From Shewanella sp. HN-41 (GTDB lineage: Bacteria; Pseudomonadota; Gammaproteobacteria; Enterobacterales; Shewanellaceae), in assembly GCF_000217915.1 (NCBI RefSeq), contig NZ_AFOZ01000002.1, positions 38,146-102,145 on the forward strand: a stretch of 64,000 bases of DNA, in the 5' to 3' direction. The notes below the pieces were generated by a model. The model made no database searches, was not told where the DNA came from, and saw only the letters and a list, made by a program, of their open reading frames with translations. Numbering within the stretch: position 1 is the stretch's first letter; each line of letters begins with the position of its first letter. Of this stretch, positions 1 through 9,303 are shown piece by piece. The translations under genes and the position numbers were made by a program.

Positions 1-537
1 GATCTGACTGGTATTGGCTATCTCTTTATTTTGCTTGGTTTACTCTGGTTTTTGTTACTTTGGCTTGCTCGCAAACAGTTTGTCCTCGTGAAGGTGGGTA
101 TTGTCTCTGCCTTAGGTTGGGTGCTGGTGAGTACTTGGGGTTATTCGATGCTCGATGAGATGCGCACCCCAAGAAGCTTGATGCTGCACACCGCCGAAGT
201 GATAGGTGAAGATGCCGAGTTAGGTCTAGTAAACTTTAAAGAGCAGTTTATTTTGTTCTCGCCCATGAGCGTGACGCACTTTAGTTATCTCGCGCCGGTA
301 GAAGAACAAGAGCGCAACGCCTGGCAATGGATGCAGGAGAACAAACAGCGTTATGTGTTAGTGCCTAGCGGTGCTGAGCTGAGTTGTTTCGATATCAAAG
401 GCGGTAAGAGCATGGGGATTGCCCACCGTGATGAGTGGATTTTGCTCTCGGCCTCGGACATGACACCAGAGTGTGTCTCACCAACGCGGGAATACCGCTA
501 CTTTACCGATCATCCTGGGCGCTGGTTAAAAGAGTAA
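1..537 (+). CDS. Membrane glycosyltransferase (GT39/ArnT-like), 3' end only
   Basis: The reading frame is open from base 1, so this is the C-terminal 178 residues of a gene that begins left of the window. It starts inside a hydrophobic helix (LFILLGLLWFLLLWLA), followed by a second helix and a soluble tail of about 120 residues. A polytopic membrane part with a C-terminal periplasmic-type domain (AWQWMQENKQRYVLVPS, one Cys pair) resembles dolichyl-phosphate-mannose/ArnT-family glycosyltransferases, which move sugars from a lipid carrier. The catalytic N-terminal part is absent, so the family call rests on overall shape only. The gene converges on mutM, with a shared terminator between them. 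Confidence 0.45.
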   Translation, partial: DLTGIGYLFILLGLLWFLLLWLARKQFVLVKVGIVSALGWVLVSTWGYSMLDEMRTPRSLMLHTAEVIGEDAELGLVNFKEQFILFSPMSVTHFSYLAPVEEQERNAWQWMQENKQRYVLVPSGAELSCFDIKGGKSMGIAHRDEWILLSASDMTPECVSPTREYRYFTDHPGRWLKE

Positions 538-554
538 CTAATACAAAATCATAT

Positions 555-582
555 AAAAATGCCTGCAATTGCAGGCATTTTT
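555..582. terminator. Bidirectional intrinsic terminator
   Basis: This is a perfect 14+14 palindrome with core gcctgcaattgcaggc. A-tract and T-tract flanks give it a U-run in both directions. It sits between the convergent glycosyltransferase gene and mutM and probably serves both. Confidence 0.85.
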
Positions 583-589
583 ACGGCGA

Positions 590-1405
590 TTAGCGTGTCT
601 GGCAAATACCACAAAAGACGGTGGTGCGCTGACCTAAACGGATTTCGCTGAGTAGATTGCCGCACTGAGTGCAGGTTTCACCGCCGCGGCCGTAAACATG
701 GAGTTTTTGGGCGAAGTAGCCGGGTTTACCATCGGCGTTGGTGAAGTCTTTTAGCGTAGTGCCGCCCTGTTTAATGGCATGGGCGAGGATTTGCTTAACC
801 TCGGTAACCAGCAAAGTTAACCGCTCAATATCGATATTACCCGCCTGTGCCTCTGGATGAATGCCAGCGGCAAAGAGGGCTTCGTTAGCATAAATATTGC
901 CCACTCCGACGACGATGTGATTATCCATCAAACAAAGCTTAATGGCCTTTTTCTTGCCCGCTAATGCTGCGGCTAATTGATTGACATTAAACGCATTGGT
1001 TAAAGGTTCCGGTCCGAGTTTTGCGAGTAATGGATGGGCTTCTTCTGGAAGTTCGCACCAGAGCCAAGCGCCAAAACGTCGCGGGTCGTTAAAGCGTAGT
1101 ATTCGGCCGTTGGCAAGCACTAAGTCGATATGGTCATGCTTTTCCACTGGGGTGTCATGGGGCAGAATTCGTAAACTGCCCGACATGCCTAAATGCACTA
1201 TGCTAGTGCCCGCATCGGTGTCGATTAACAGGTACTTGGCCCGGCGGCGCACTTGGCGTATGACTTGGCCGATAATTTGTTTGGCGATTGCTGGCACTGG
1301 CCAGCGCAGCGAGCCATTGCGGATCACAAGATCAACCACGGTTTGCTCGACAAGGAAGGGGGCAATACCCTGACGGGTGACTTCAACTTCTGGTAATTCC
1401 GGCAT
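590..1405 (-). CDS. mutM: Formamidopyrimidine-DNA glycosylase (Fpg/MutM)
   Basis: This bifunctional DNA glycosylase/AP lyase removes 8-oxoguanine and formamidopyrimidines in base-excision repair. The 271-residue length is normal for the family. The N-terminus is MPELPEVEV: Pro2 is the catalytic Schiff-base nucleophile and Glu3 the catalytic acid, so the ATG start is certain. The helix-two-turn-helix segment (around [20 protein letters not shown]) and the C-terminal zinc finger (CTQC...CGIC, four cysteines) are intact. It lies 34 bp downstream of the small hypothetical gene at 1440, so it may be the last gene of the leftward molybdenum-cofactor operon. It ends at the terminator at 555-582. Confidence 0.97.
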   Translation of the reverse strand: MPELPEVEVTRQGIAPFLVEQTVVDLVIRNGSLRWPVPAIAKQIIGQVIRQVRRRAKYLLIDTDAGTSIVHLGMSGSLRILPHDTPVEKHDHIDLVLANGRILRFNDPRRFGAWLWCELPEEAHPLLAKLGPEPLTNAFNVNQLAAALAGKKKAIKLCLMDNHIVVGVGNIYANEALFAAGIHPEAQAGNIDIERLTLLVTEVKQILAHAIKQGGTTLKDFTNADGKPGYFAQKLHVYGRGGETCTQCGNLLSEIRLGQRTTVFCGICQTR

Positions 1406-1439
1406 GGATTCTTTCTTATCTTAAGTCGAATGGACCGCA

Positions 1440-1895
1440 TTAAGCCGCGGGTTTGGCATCGATGATAGGTTGTAGTTTGGCACGTAAACTAGGGGGAACT
1501 TGGTACCAATTGGCTGCGGGGGATTTTAGGGCGCCCTCAATGGGGAAATAAAGCCACAGCTGTGAATGGGGAATGTCCGCAATCTGAATCACTAATTCCT
1601 GTGGTTTATCTGTAAGTTGTGGCGCTATCGCTAAAGGAGATACCAGTACCGTTTGCCACGCATTTGCCCATTCATCACAGTTGAGTACTTTAGTATCGCA
1701 CTCCCATTGTGCGGCTTGCTTATGTAGCCACAAGCCATCGAGTTGCAACTGTGCCAGCGGGGCATTGTCGTCAAACAGGCGCTGTGCATCACTGGGGATA
1801 TTATGGGTTTTTCTATCCATAAAAGTAAGCACTGCAATCATAAAGATGCAGGCTAAAATGATGATGTTATTCCACTGTTTACGAGTTAGGGCCAT
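1440..1895 (-). CDS. Conserved hypothetical single-pass membrane protein
   Basis: The protein has 151 residues if translation starts at MALTRKQWNN. The frame extends 17 codons upstream, but those codons look non-coding. Residues about 8-24 (NIIILACIFMIAVLTF) form one hydrophobic helix. The remainder is a soluble domain of about 120 residues with a Cys pair (WECDTKVLNCDEW), which suggests a periplasmic domain with a possible disulfide. I do not recognise a named family. It sits between moaA and mutM in the same direction, which suggests co-transcription but not function. Confidence 0.7.
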   Translation of the reverse strand: MALTRKQWNNIIILACIFMIAVLTFMDRKTHNIPSDAQRLFDDNAPLAQLQLDGLWLHKQAAQWECDTKVLNCDEWANAWQTVLVSPLAIAPQLTDKPQELVIQIADIPHSQLWLYFPIEGALKSPAANWYQVPPSLRAKLQPIIDAKPAA

Positions 1896-1985
1896 GATAA
1901 TGCGCGACAACGAGTAAGGGATAATACCCGAGTTTATCACGCCCAAAGTGAGATGCTAGCCCTGCGAGCGCTTTCAACTCAGAGG

Positions 1986-2969
1986 TTAGCCGCCCGTTGC
2001 ATTCATAAAACGTAGGATTTGTACTGCGTTATGATTGAACTCATGTTGTTTGGGCTTAAGGTTAATGCCCGTGAGAATGGCGGCTTTAAGCCTCTCAATA
2101 TCCCCTGGGAACTTACGCACTATGCTTTTAAGATCAACGGCATGCTCATTACCCAAACAGAGTAGCAATTGGCCTTCGACTGTGACTCTGACCCTGTTGC
2201 ACTCATGGCAAAAGTTGTGGCTATGGGGCGAGATAAAACCGATATGGATTGGGCTATTGGCCATAGTGTAATAACGCGCTGGGCCACCGGTGCGCTTATC
2301 CGAGAGTGTGAGTGGATAGCGTGCTTCTATGATGGCTTTTACTTCATCACTGCTGCAGTGGCGGGCGCGCTTACGTTCATCGATTTCGCCGAGGGGCATT
2401 TCTTCGATAAAGGCGATATCTAAGCTGCGCTCGCGGCAAAAATCCACTAGATCAATGACTTCATTATCATTTTGCTGTTTTAAAATAACGGCATTTATCT
2501 TAATACGCTCAAAGCCTGCGGCAATGGCGGCATCGATGCCTTCGATAACTCGCTCGAGCTTACCGTTGCGGGTTAATTGAGTAAAAAGTGTGGGATTTAA
2601 GGTGTCCAGGCTGATATTGAGGCGTGTTAATCCCGCATCGAATATAGGTTTAGCAAACTTGGTCAGCCTCGAGCCATTAGTCGTCATGGACAAATCCTTA
2701 AGTCCAGGAAGTTTGCCGAGCAGACTGACAAGCCGATCGCAATCGGTGCGCACTAAGGGCTCGCCCCCCGTTAGGCGGATTTTAGTCACGCCTAGCTCGG
2801 TAAAGGCTTGGGCAATCCAAGCTAACTCCTCGAGGTGCAGCACTTGCTCCCTTGGCAGAAAACAGGGATCTTCGGTCATGCAATAGACACAGCGAAAGTC
2901 GCAGCGGTCGGTGACCGAAAGCCTTAAGTATTCGACCCGGCGGCCAAAGGGATCCACTAGTAAACCCAT
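1986..2969 (-). CDS. moaA: GTP 3',8-cyclase (molybdenum cofactor biosynthesis)
   Basis: This radical-SAM enzyme converts GTP to 3',8-cyclo-GTP, the first committed step of molybdopterin synthesis. The N-terminal cluster-binding motif CDFRCVYC (CX3CX2C) and the SAM-contact region TGGEPL are present. So are the C-terminal cluster cysteines (FCHECNRVR, then a third Cys in LLLCLGN). The essential C-terminal Gly-Gly is the last dipeptide (NATGG). The length of 327 residues is canonical. It follows the mobB-moeA fusion by 16 bp. No Moco riboswitch can lie directly upstream, because the gene is internal to the operon. Confidence 0.97.
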   Translation of the reverse strand: MGLLVDPFGRRVEYLRLSVTDRCDFRCVYCMTEDPCFLPREQVLHLEELAWIAQAFTELGVTKIRLTGGEPLVRTDCDRLVSLLGKLPGLKDLSMTTNGSRLTKFAKPIFDAGLTRLNISLDTLNPTLFTQLTRNGKLERVIEGIDAAIAAGFERIKINAVILKQQNDNEVIDLVDFCRERSLDIAFIEEMPLGEIDERKRARHCSSDEVKAIIEARYPLTLSDKRTGGPARYYTMANSPIHIGFISPHSHNFCHECNRVRVTVEGQLLLCLGNEHAVDLKSIVRKFPGDIERLKAAILTGINLKPKQHEFNHNAVQILRFMNATGG

Positions 2970-2985
2970 AGGTGCTCACCGGCTC

Positions 2986-4785
2986 CTAAAGCAAATCGGC
3001 AAAGGGTTGAATAAATACGGTTTCGCCTGTATTCACCACTTCAGCCTCATCGCCAATAATGATAAGGCAATTCCCTTTGACCATGGAACTTAACATGCCT
3101 GAACCTTGGTTGCCTGTGCTGCTCACGTGTAGGCGTCCGTCTTTGCCTAGGTGATAAATACCGCGAATAAACTCGGTGCGACCCTGGCGGCTTCGCAAGG
3201 TTTCATCAGTGATGGCTGGAAATAATGGCGCTTGCCAATTGAGTTCACCACCTAATTTACGCAGCGCTGGTTGCACAAATTGCAGGAAAGACACCATAAC
3301 GGCCACGGGATTGCCCGGCAGACCGAAGAACAGTGTCTCCCCAATTTTACCAAAGGCGAGCGGGCGGCCTGGACGCATATTGATCCGCCAGAAATCGATA
3401 TTACCGAGGCGGGCGAGCACAGTCTTAATGTAATCGGCATCACCAACGGATACTCCGCCTGAGCTAATCACCACATCGGCCTGGGTCGCTGCCTGTGCAA
3501 GGGTGGCTTCGAGGGCGGCCTCAGAATCTTCGATAATGCCTAAATCTATGACATCACAGCCTAAACGCTTTGCCATCGCCTTGATAGTAAAGCGATTTGA
3601 ATCATAGATGCAGTTAGCCTTAAGCTCATCGCCGGGTTGGCTCACCTCATCGCCCGTAGAAAACACGGCAACCGTGGGGCGGCGATAGACACTGACACTG
3701 TTGAGACCAAGGGATGCGAGCAAACCTTGCTCCGCGGCGCCTAGGCGGGTGGCTTTTTCGAGGGCGACTTGCCCCTTGGCGATATCCTCCCCCGCGAGAC
3801 GTACATGTTGACCCGCCAGAATACGACCGTCGAAGCTAACATTACCGTCGACTTCCTTGGCAAGTTCTCGGGGCTGCACAGTGTCGGCGCCTGCGGGTAC
3901 TGGCGCGCCCGTCATAATTCGAACCGTCTCGCCCGCCTTAAGAGTGCCCGAATATTGATGTCCGGCTAAGACCTCACCGACTAAAGTGAAACTCTCTGGC
4001 ATTGGCTCTTGATAGGCGAAGGCATAGCCGTCCATTGCCGAGTTAGTCTGCTGTGGCACGTCGATGGGTGAAATGCTGTCACTGGCGAGCACGCGATTAT
4101 CTAAGGCGTCTAAGTCAAGCACTTCAACCTCTGCTACGGGGGACACATGGGATAAAATCTGTGCTAACCCTTGGCTCACGGTGAGGTTTTTATCGTTGCC
4201 TATGGTGCAGGCATCCACAGTGTGGATCGGCAGATTGATATTGGGTGCTTGCCAGTTGTGGGCATATTCCATCACAAAGTCGGCAATTTGGTTGACATTG
4301 TTCAGATCGAGTCGGCGCAGCTCGCTTGGAAGCTCAGTGTCATCGCAGCAGGCGATGGCAAGAATATTGTCATCTTGGGTGTAGATAAAAGGTTTGCCGT
4401 GGGCGGCGCGGTGCAATTCAATCTTAGGTAATGCGAGTTTCTTAAAACCTTCGACGAGGACGATATCGACTTTGTCGGCTTCGATTTGCTTGAGCAAATG
4501 GACTAACTCAGGGTCGCCATCGCGTGCATCTTCCGTCATCAGTGCCCAACGTACATGGGAAGCAACCAGCATTTGCCGCGCGCCAGCCTTACGCATTTCG
4601 TAACTGTCTTTGCCGGGAATATCCACATCGAAATTATGGTGGGCATGTTTAATAACGGCTAAGCGCAGGCCACGTTGGTTCAATTCGGGGATCAATTGCT
4701 TGAGTAAGGTGGTTTTCCCCGTGCCACTGTAGGCACAAAATCCGAGAACGGGAATAGCGAGCGGATTGACAAAGGGGTTACTCAT
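2986..4785 (-). CDS. moeA: MobB-MoeA fusion: Mo-cofactor GTPase / molybdopterin molybdenumtransferase
   Basis: This is a 599-residue two-domain protein. Residues 1 to about 170 are MobB: P-loop AYSGTGKTTLLKQL and VEGFKKLALPKIELHR. It binds GTP and assists MobA in forming the guanine dinucleotide. From about residue 200 on it is MoeA, which inserts molybdate (or tungstate) into adenylylated molybdopterin. The MoeA motifs are TNSAMDGYA, GAPVPAGADTV, STGDEV, SGGVSVGDADY and LPGNPVAV. I chose ATG at 4785 because rc-strand GAGG lies 5 nt upstream; a GTG two codons earlier lacks ribosome-binding spacing. The symbol moeA describes the larger half; mobB is equally valid for the N-terminus. It lies between mobA (23 bp upstream) and moaA. 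Confidence 0.95.
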   Translation of the reverse strand: MSNPFVNPLAIPVLGFCAYSGTGKTTLLKQLIPELNQRGLRLAVIKHAHHNFDVDIPGKDSYEMRKAGARQMLVASHVRWALMTEDARDGDPELVHLLKQIEADKVDIVLVEGFKKLALPKIELHRAAHGKPFIYTQDDNILAIACCDDTELPSELRRLDLNNVNQIADFVMEYAHNWQAPNINLPIHTVDACTIGNDKNLTVSQGLAQILSHVSPVAEVEVLDLDALDNRVLASDSISPIDVPQQTNSAMDGYAFAYQEPMPESFTLVGEVLAGHQYSGTLKAGETVRIMTGAPVPAGADTVQPRELAKEVDGNVSFDGRILAGQHVRLAGEDIAKGQVALEKATRLGAAEQGLLASLGLNSVSVYRRPTVAVFSTGDEVSQPGDELKANCIYDSNRFTIKAMAKRLGCDVIDLGIIEDSEAALEATLAQAATQADVVISSGGVSVGDADYIKTVLARLGNIDFWRINMRPGRPLAFGKIGETLFFGLPGNPVAVMVSFLQFVQPALRKLGGELNWQAPLFPAITDETLRSRQGRTEFIRGIYHLGKDGRLHVSSTGNQGSGMLSSMVKGNCLIIIGDEAEVVNTGETVFIQPFADLL

Positions 4786-4814
4786 TTGCACCTCTAATCT
4801 GGGTTATGGGGGCT

Positions 4815-5408
4815 TTAGCTTTTGATTATTTCCGCCGCCAGTCGTTGTTTTTGTTCCGGCGTATTCACATTCACAAAGGCGTTGGCCTGGTCGGCGAAAG
4901 ATTCAACGACAAAGTGATGCTTGGCATACCAAAAGTCTACTTTACGCTCACCCGCCTCGAGAAAGGCTTTCATCGAGTCACGTAAGCTAGGTTTTAACAG
5001 TAAGACGACGGGTTGTTCATATTCACCGTCACTGGCGACGGCGATCTCTGCATCTTCCGTCTTAATCGCTGCCAACATCCGTGGCACAAGATCCAATGGT
5101 AGTAGTGGGCAGTCACAGGGGACGACTAATAAATAGTCTGCCTCGGTCTGGCCCATAGCGGTAACCATGCCCGCGAGGGGGCCGAGAAAACCACTATGCT
5201 CATCGCTTATCACCTTAAAACCAAACTCAGCATACCGTATCTGGTTGCGATTTGCGTTGATCAGGATCTCCTTAACCTGAGGTTTTATCCTGTCAATCGT
5301 GTGTTCAATCATGGTCTTGCCATTTAATTCGACTAAACCTTTATCGTCCCCGCCCATACGGCGTGCCATGCCACCGGCGAGAATTACAGCATCAATGTGC
5401 AACGGCAT
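4815..5408 (-). CDS. mobA: Molybdenum cofactor guanylyltransferase
   Basis: The enzyme transfers GMP from GTP to Mo-molybdopterin, making the MGD cofactor used by DMSO-reductase-family enzymes. The nucleotidyltransferase signature is at the N-terminus ([16 protein letters not shown]), with the metal-binding stretch VPCDCPLLP near residue 98. The length of 197 residues is normal. It overlaps the upstream ABC ATPase gene by 17 bp, which indicates translational coupling and ties oxyanion import to cofactor synthesis. Confidence 0.95.
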   Translation of the reverse strand: MPLHIDAVILAGGMARRMGGDDKGLVELNGKTMIEHTIDRIKPQVKEILINANRNQIRYAEFGFKVISDEHSGFLGPLAGMVTAMGQTEADYLLVVPCDCPLLPLDLVPRMLAAIKTEDAEIAVASDGEYEQPVVLLLKPSLRDSMKAFLEAGERKVDFWYAKHHFVVESFADQANAFVNVNTPEQKQRLAAEIIKS

Positions 5409-6102
5409 ATAAAGATCCCTCGATTGGAGCTGTGTGTATGGACTGAGGTGAGATTAGCACTCGCTCACCCTCTATGTACCATTGTTGCTTGCAGATGGCG
5501 GTTAAAGCGCAATTTTGGTGACTACTGAGCAGCATGCCTGTGCCTTCTTGTTTTAATTGTTGGATCATCTGCAACACCAGTGCTTGGGAATCCTTGTCCA
5601 TATTGGAGGTCGGTTCATCGAGCATCAATAGTTTAGGTTGCAGTATCCAGGCTCGTGCAATGGCGAGGCGTTGCCTTTCGCCGCCGGATAGATTGCTGGC
5701 ACTGGCGTGTAATAGCGAACCTAGTTGAGCCATTTCGATGGCTTGCGCTGTGCGCTGTTTCGCCTTGGCCTTAGCTTCAGCGTTGAAACTGAGGCCATAG
5801 TTAAGATTGTACTCTACTGTGCCATCGAACAAATAAGGGTGCTGATGTAGGTAAACAGCTTTACCTAGCAGAGGATTATGCTGCCACCACGCGTCAGTAG
5901 CAAAGCCAACGGCCTCGATATTCCCCTTGGTGGGTTGCATTAACCCCGCCAGAATTTTCATTAGGGTGGATTTACCCGACCCATTATCACCTTGAAGATA
6001 AATTACATCTCCTTGATGTAATTCGAGCAACTTAGCTTGAAAAAGTCGGCGCGAGCCAAATGACACTTCCAAGTCTCGGGCGGTGAGTTTTACCTGAGTC
6101 AT
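5392..6102 (-). CDS. tupC: Tungstate/molybdate-type ABC transporter ATP-binding protein
   Basis: This is the cytoplasmic ATPase of an oxyanion importer, 236 residues long. The motifs are Walker A ([12 protein letters not shown], about residues 38-49), ABC signature [14 protein letters not shown], Walker [13 protein letters not shown], and the switch His in LLSSHQN. It is 3 bp downstream of the permease gene. The partner binding protein is TupA-like, which favours tungstate over molybdate. Specificity cannot be read from the ATPase itself. Confidence 0.9.
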   Translation of the reverse strand: MTQVKLTARDLEVSFGSRRLFQAKLLELHQGDVIYLQGDNGSGKSTLMKILAGLMQPTKGNIEAVGFATDAWWQHNPLLGKAVYLHQHPYLFDGTVEYNLNYGLSFNAEAKAKAKQRTAQAIEMAQLGSLLHASASNLSGGERQRLAIARAWILQPKLLMLDEPTSNMDKDSQALVLQMIQQLKQEGTGMLLSSHQNCALTAICKQQWYIEGERVLISPQSIHTAPIEGSLYAVAH

Positions 6103-6105
6103 AGG

Positions 6106-6813
6106 TTAATGGCTCCTTGGCATGGCTTTGCCACGTAAACTACCCAAAGCAAAGTTAAGGATCAAGGCCAAGATGAGCAGCACGAGTCCAAGGGCGATAG
6201 CTTGAGCAAAATCACCTTTGCTGGTTTCCAGCGCGATGGCGGTGGGGATATTACGGGTCACGTTTAAAATATTGCCACCAACCATCATAGAACAACCTAC
6301 TTCGGTCAGAATCCGGCTAAATGCGGCGACAATGGCCAAGAGTAGGGGCATTCGTAGCTCGCGGCATACTGTCCATACGGCTCGTCCCCATGAGGCGCCT
6401 AAGGTGCGTGAGGTTTCCCATGCCCTGCGATCGACGCTGGTAAAGGCGGCTTGGCTCATGGCGATCAGCACTGGCGCGCAGATCAACATCTGCCCTAGGA
6501 TCATGCCTTCTTGAGTGAATAACCACTTTAAATCACCCAGTGGACCATTGCGGGTCAGGAGTAGATACACCAGCAAACCTATTACCACAGTGGGGATAGA
6601 TTGCAGAGTTTGGACTAGGTTAGTGACTAACCATTTGCCGCGAAAGGGTGCAAAGGCCAGCACAAAGCCGAGTACCATTGAGGGGACTAAGGTGATCAGT
6701 AGCGCCGCGAAAGAAACTGAAAACGAGACAGATATGATGGACCAAACGTCTGGGTCCAGTGAAAACAGCAGGCTCAACGCCTGCTGTAACAGTGCTAGCC
6801 AGCCGTCGTTCAT
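6106..6813 (-). CDS. tupB: Tungstate-type ABC transporter permease
   Basis: This inner-membrane permease has 235 residues and about five or six hydrophobic helices. The EAA-type loop that docks the ATPase is visible (AWETSRTLGASWGRAVWTVCRELRMPLL; Glu, Ala and Gly key residues). Its start codon overlaps the tupA stop codon (ATGA), and tupC follows after 3 bp. The gene order tupA-tupB-tupC is the usual one for this importer family. Confidence 0.92.
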   Translation of the reverse strand: MNDGWLALLQQALSLLFSLDPDVWSIISVSFSVSFAALLITLVPSMVLGFVLAFAPFRGKWLVTNLVQTLQSIPTVVIGLLVYLLLTRNGPLGDLKWLFTQEGMILGQMLICAPVLIAMSQAAFTSVDRRAWETSRTLGASWGRAVWTVCRELRMPLLLAIVAAFSRILTEVGCSMMVGGNILNVTRNIPTAIALETSKGDFAQAIALGLVLLILALILNFALGSLRGKAMPRSH

Positions 6814-7634
6814 TCGCTATAGGTTGCCTTGAACAGTTGCTCGCCTTCAACTTTGAAGTTGTTGATCATGCTTTGGCCTTCCTTGCTGATTAACCAATCG
6901 CTGAACGCTTTAGCACCCTTGTGGTTCAGATCTGGGTATTTCGCAGGGTTGATAAGGATAACTTGGTATGGGTTCGCTAGGGTTTTTCCACCATCGAAAT
7001 CTACGCCCAGATCCAGCTTAGTCTTGTAAGCCACAAATGTACCACGATCCGATAGGGTATAACCTTGTAACTCATTTGCCATCAGCAGGGTTTTACCCAT
7101 GCCTTGGCCTACCGAGGTATAGCCTTTAAAATCGGGAGTCACGCCAGCGGCTTTCCATACTTCTAACTCTTTGATGTGAGTGCCAGAGTTATCACCACGA
7201 GAGACGAAAGGTAAGCCTGATTGGGCTATTTTCGCAAAGGCTTCTTCGGCGGTTTTACTGTCGCGCAGTTTAGCTGGATCGTTTTTAGGGCCTAAGACAA
7301 CAAAATCGTTTTCCATAATGCCACGGGGTTCAACACCAAAACCATTGGCAACAAATTTTGCCTCGGCACTTGGGGCGTGGGTCATCACTAGATCCACATC
7401 ACCTTGCTCACCCAGTTTCAGCGCCTTACCTGTACCCGTTGCGATAACTTGGACTTTATAACCCGATTCGCTCTCGAACTTAGGCAGGAGTTCTTTTAAC
7501 AAACCTGAGTTGTCGGTACTTGTGGTGGTCGCTAGCTTAATGACTTCAGTAGCTTGAGCGGGTAATACTGTGAGCATGCTGGCAGCAATAACCAGGCCCA
7601 GTAGTGACTTCATATGGGATTTCATGTTTAGCAT
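6810..7634 (-). CDS. tupA: Tungstate ABC transporter periplasmic binding protein
   Basis: This secreted binding protein has 274 residues. The N-terminus is a signal peptide with probable cleavage after PAQA near residue 28. The mature protein opens with ATTTSTDNSGLLKELLP, the TTTSTxxSG oxyanion-binding motif typical of TupA proteins. The later SRGDNSGTHIKE motif supplies more ligand contacts. The start at 7634 is supported by AAGGAG 5 nt upstream. It is the first gene of the leftward tup-mob-moa operon. Loading tungstate or molybdate into cofactor made by the same operon is a coherent role. Confidence 0.94.
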   Translation of the reverse strand: MLNMKSHMKSLLGLVIAASMLTVLPAQATEVIKLATTTSTDNSGLLKELLPKFESESGYKVQVIATGTGKALKLGEQGDVDLVMTHAPSAEAKFVANGFGVEPRGIMENDFVVLGPKNDPAKLRDSKTAEEAFAKIAQSGLPFVSRGDNSGTHIKELEVWKAAGVTPDFKGYTSVGQGMGKTLLMANELQGYTLSDRGTFVAYKTKLDLGVDFDGGKTLANPYQVILINPAKYPDLNHKGAKAFSDWLISKEGQSMINNFKVEGEQLFKATYSE

Positions 7635-7919
7635 GGATACTCCTTGGCAAAAAAAATAGATTTCCGGCTCAAATGCCTATTGAGCGGAGGGGGGGTAAAT
7701 TGTAATGCGTTCGATTGAAAGCAATTTAGATGCCAAGCCGATAATTGCCGTTTTTCCTTCACAGGCAGATCTAAACTGTGAGCTTGATCTCAGGCTCAAC
7801 AAATAGTCGGCAGACAAATTGTCTCAGCACACGCTTCTCATGGTTCATAGTGACCTATTAACCGAGTTTCAATGCTAGAATTGGTCGCAATTGAGTCAAA
7901 ATGTCCAGAAGTGACCACT
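7635..7919. promoter_or_regulatory. Divergent promoter region, tupA operon / two-component pair
   Basis: This 285-bp spacer must hold the leftward tup-mob-moa promoter and the rightward response-regulator promoter. I found no convincing ModE-type palindrome and no sigma-54 (GG-N10-GC) element by eye. The short dyad agacaaattgtct (7812-7824) is the only symmetric element noted. Confidence 0.5.
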
Positions 7920-9302
7920 ATGAGCCAGATAGATAATAACCTCAAGCCTCTTCCTTCGGCCGTTTCAGTGCTTATCGTCGACGATGAGCCCGGGATGCGT
8001 AGTTTTTTAAATAAGGCACTTTCAAAGAAATTCGCCTTAGTTGAAACCGCGGGCAGTATTGAAGATGCGGAGCAGTTGCGTAGCCGGTGCCACTTCGACC
8101 TGTTGATTGTCGATATTCGCCTACCGGGCCGTTCTGGGATCGAATGGCACGAAGCCCTAGATGAGCAGGGCCGTCGTTCGGATATTATTTTTATGACGGG
8201 TTATGCCGATATGGAAGTGGCTATTACTGCGCTTCGTGCCGGGGCTTCTGACTTTATCATGAAGCCTTTCCATCTTGAGCAGATGATGTCGGCGGTCGAC
8301 CGTTGTATCGAGCGCCGCTTGCTTAAGCGTGAAAATCTGATGCTGCGCCGCGAGGTCTCTATTGGTTATTCCTCGACCATTATTGGCAGCAGTGAGGCCA
8401 TGAAATCGGTCAAACATGTTATCGAGCGGGTGGCGCCAACCAATGCCGTAGTGCTAATCCAAGGCGAATCGGGTACGGGTAAAGAATTGGTTGCAAGACA
8501 ACTGCATCTACTCAGTGGCCGTCAGGGGCCATTTGTGCCCGTCAATTGTGGCTCCATCGCCCCTGAGTTACTCGAGAGCGAGTTATTTGGCCATACGGCG
8601 GGGGCCTTTACGGGGGCGAAAGGCAATCGTGAAGGGTTATTTAGTTTTGCCTCCGGTGGCACGATTTTCCTCGATGAAATTGGTGAGATGCCCCTGAAAA
8701 TGCAAACGGCTCTACTCAGAGTGTTGGAGCAGAAAGCGATTCGTCCCGTGGGCAGCGAGAAGGAGGTCAATATTGATGTCCGCGTGATTGCCGCGACTAA
8801 CCGTACACTTGTCGAGGAGGTCGAAGCCGGAAATTTCCGCCGTGATCTATATTATCGTTTGAATGTGCTCGATATTTTAATTCCTCCCTTGCGCGAGCGT
8901 CCTGAGGATGTGGTGGAATTGACCCATCATTTTACTCGGCAATTGGCCGCCGAATTGGGTGTGAGGGAAGTCGTGTGGAGCCATGAAGATATGGTGAAGT
9001 TACAACAGCATGAGTGGCCAGGAAATATCCGTGAGCTGCGAAATATGATTGAGCGCTGTATTTTACTCGGCAAGCCTCCGGCGGAATATTGGAAACAACA
9101 GATTAAGAGCGAGTCCTTACCTTCCCAGGGTTACCCCCTAGATTGGCCATTGAAAGAGGTTGAAAAACACCATGTTACTAGTGTGGTGGATCTGCACTAT
9201 GGCAATAAGTCGGCCGCCGCGCGTGATCTAGGCGTATCCCGCAAGACCTTAGATCGCAAATATAAAGAATGGTTTGACTTTAGCGGCGAACAGGAGTCCT
9301 AG
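7920..9302 (+). CDS. Sigma-54-dependent response regulator (NtrC/DctD family)
   Basis: The protein has 460 residues. The receiver domain covers residues about 15-130, with the acidic pair at VDDEPG, phospho-acceptor Asp65 (LLIVDIRLPG) and KPF Lys. The AAA+ sigma-54 activation domain covers about 155-390, with Walker A GESGTGKE, the sigma-54 contact loop GAFTGAKG, Walker B GGTIFLDE and an R-finger region. A Fis-type HTH is at the C-terminus (NKSAAARDLGVSRKTLDRKYKEW). I start it at ATG 7920 (MSQIDNNLK); the frame runs 16 codons further upstream but starts the receiver more naturally here. It is followed directly by its kinase. It probably activates sigma-54 promoters; the targets are unknown, though the divergent tup operon is a neighbour. 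Confidence 0.95.
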   Translation: MSQIDNNLKPLPSAVSVLIVDDEPGMRSFLNKALSKKFALVETAGSIEDAEQLRSRCHFDLLIVDIRLPGRSGIEWHEALDEQGRRSDIIFMTGYADMEVAITALRAGASDFIMKPFHLEQMMSAVDRCIERRLLKRENLMLRREVSIGYSSTIIGSSEAMKSVKHVIERVAPTNAVVLIQGESGTGKELVARQLHLLSGRQGPFVPVNCGSIAPELLESELFGHTAGAFTGAKGNREGLFSFASGGTIFLDEIGEMPLKMQTALLRVLEQKAIRPVGSEKEVNIDVRVIAATNRTLVEEVEAGNFRRDLYYRLNVLDILIPPLRERPEDVVELTHHFTRQLAAELGVREVVWSHEDMVKLQQHEWPGNIRELRNMIERCILLGKPPAEYWKQQIKSESLPSQGYPLDWPLKEVEKHHVTSVVDLHYGNKSAAARDLGVSRKTLDRKYKEWFDFSGEQES

Positions 9303-9303
9303 G

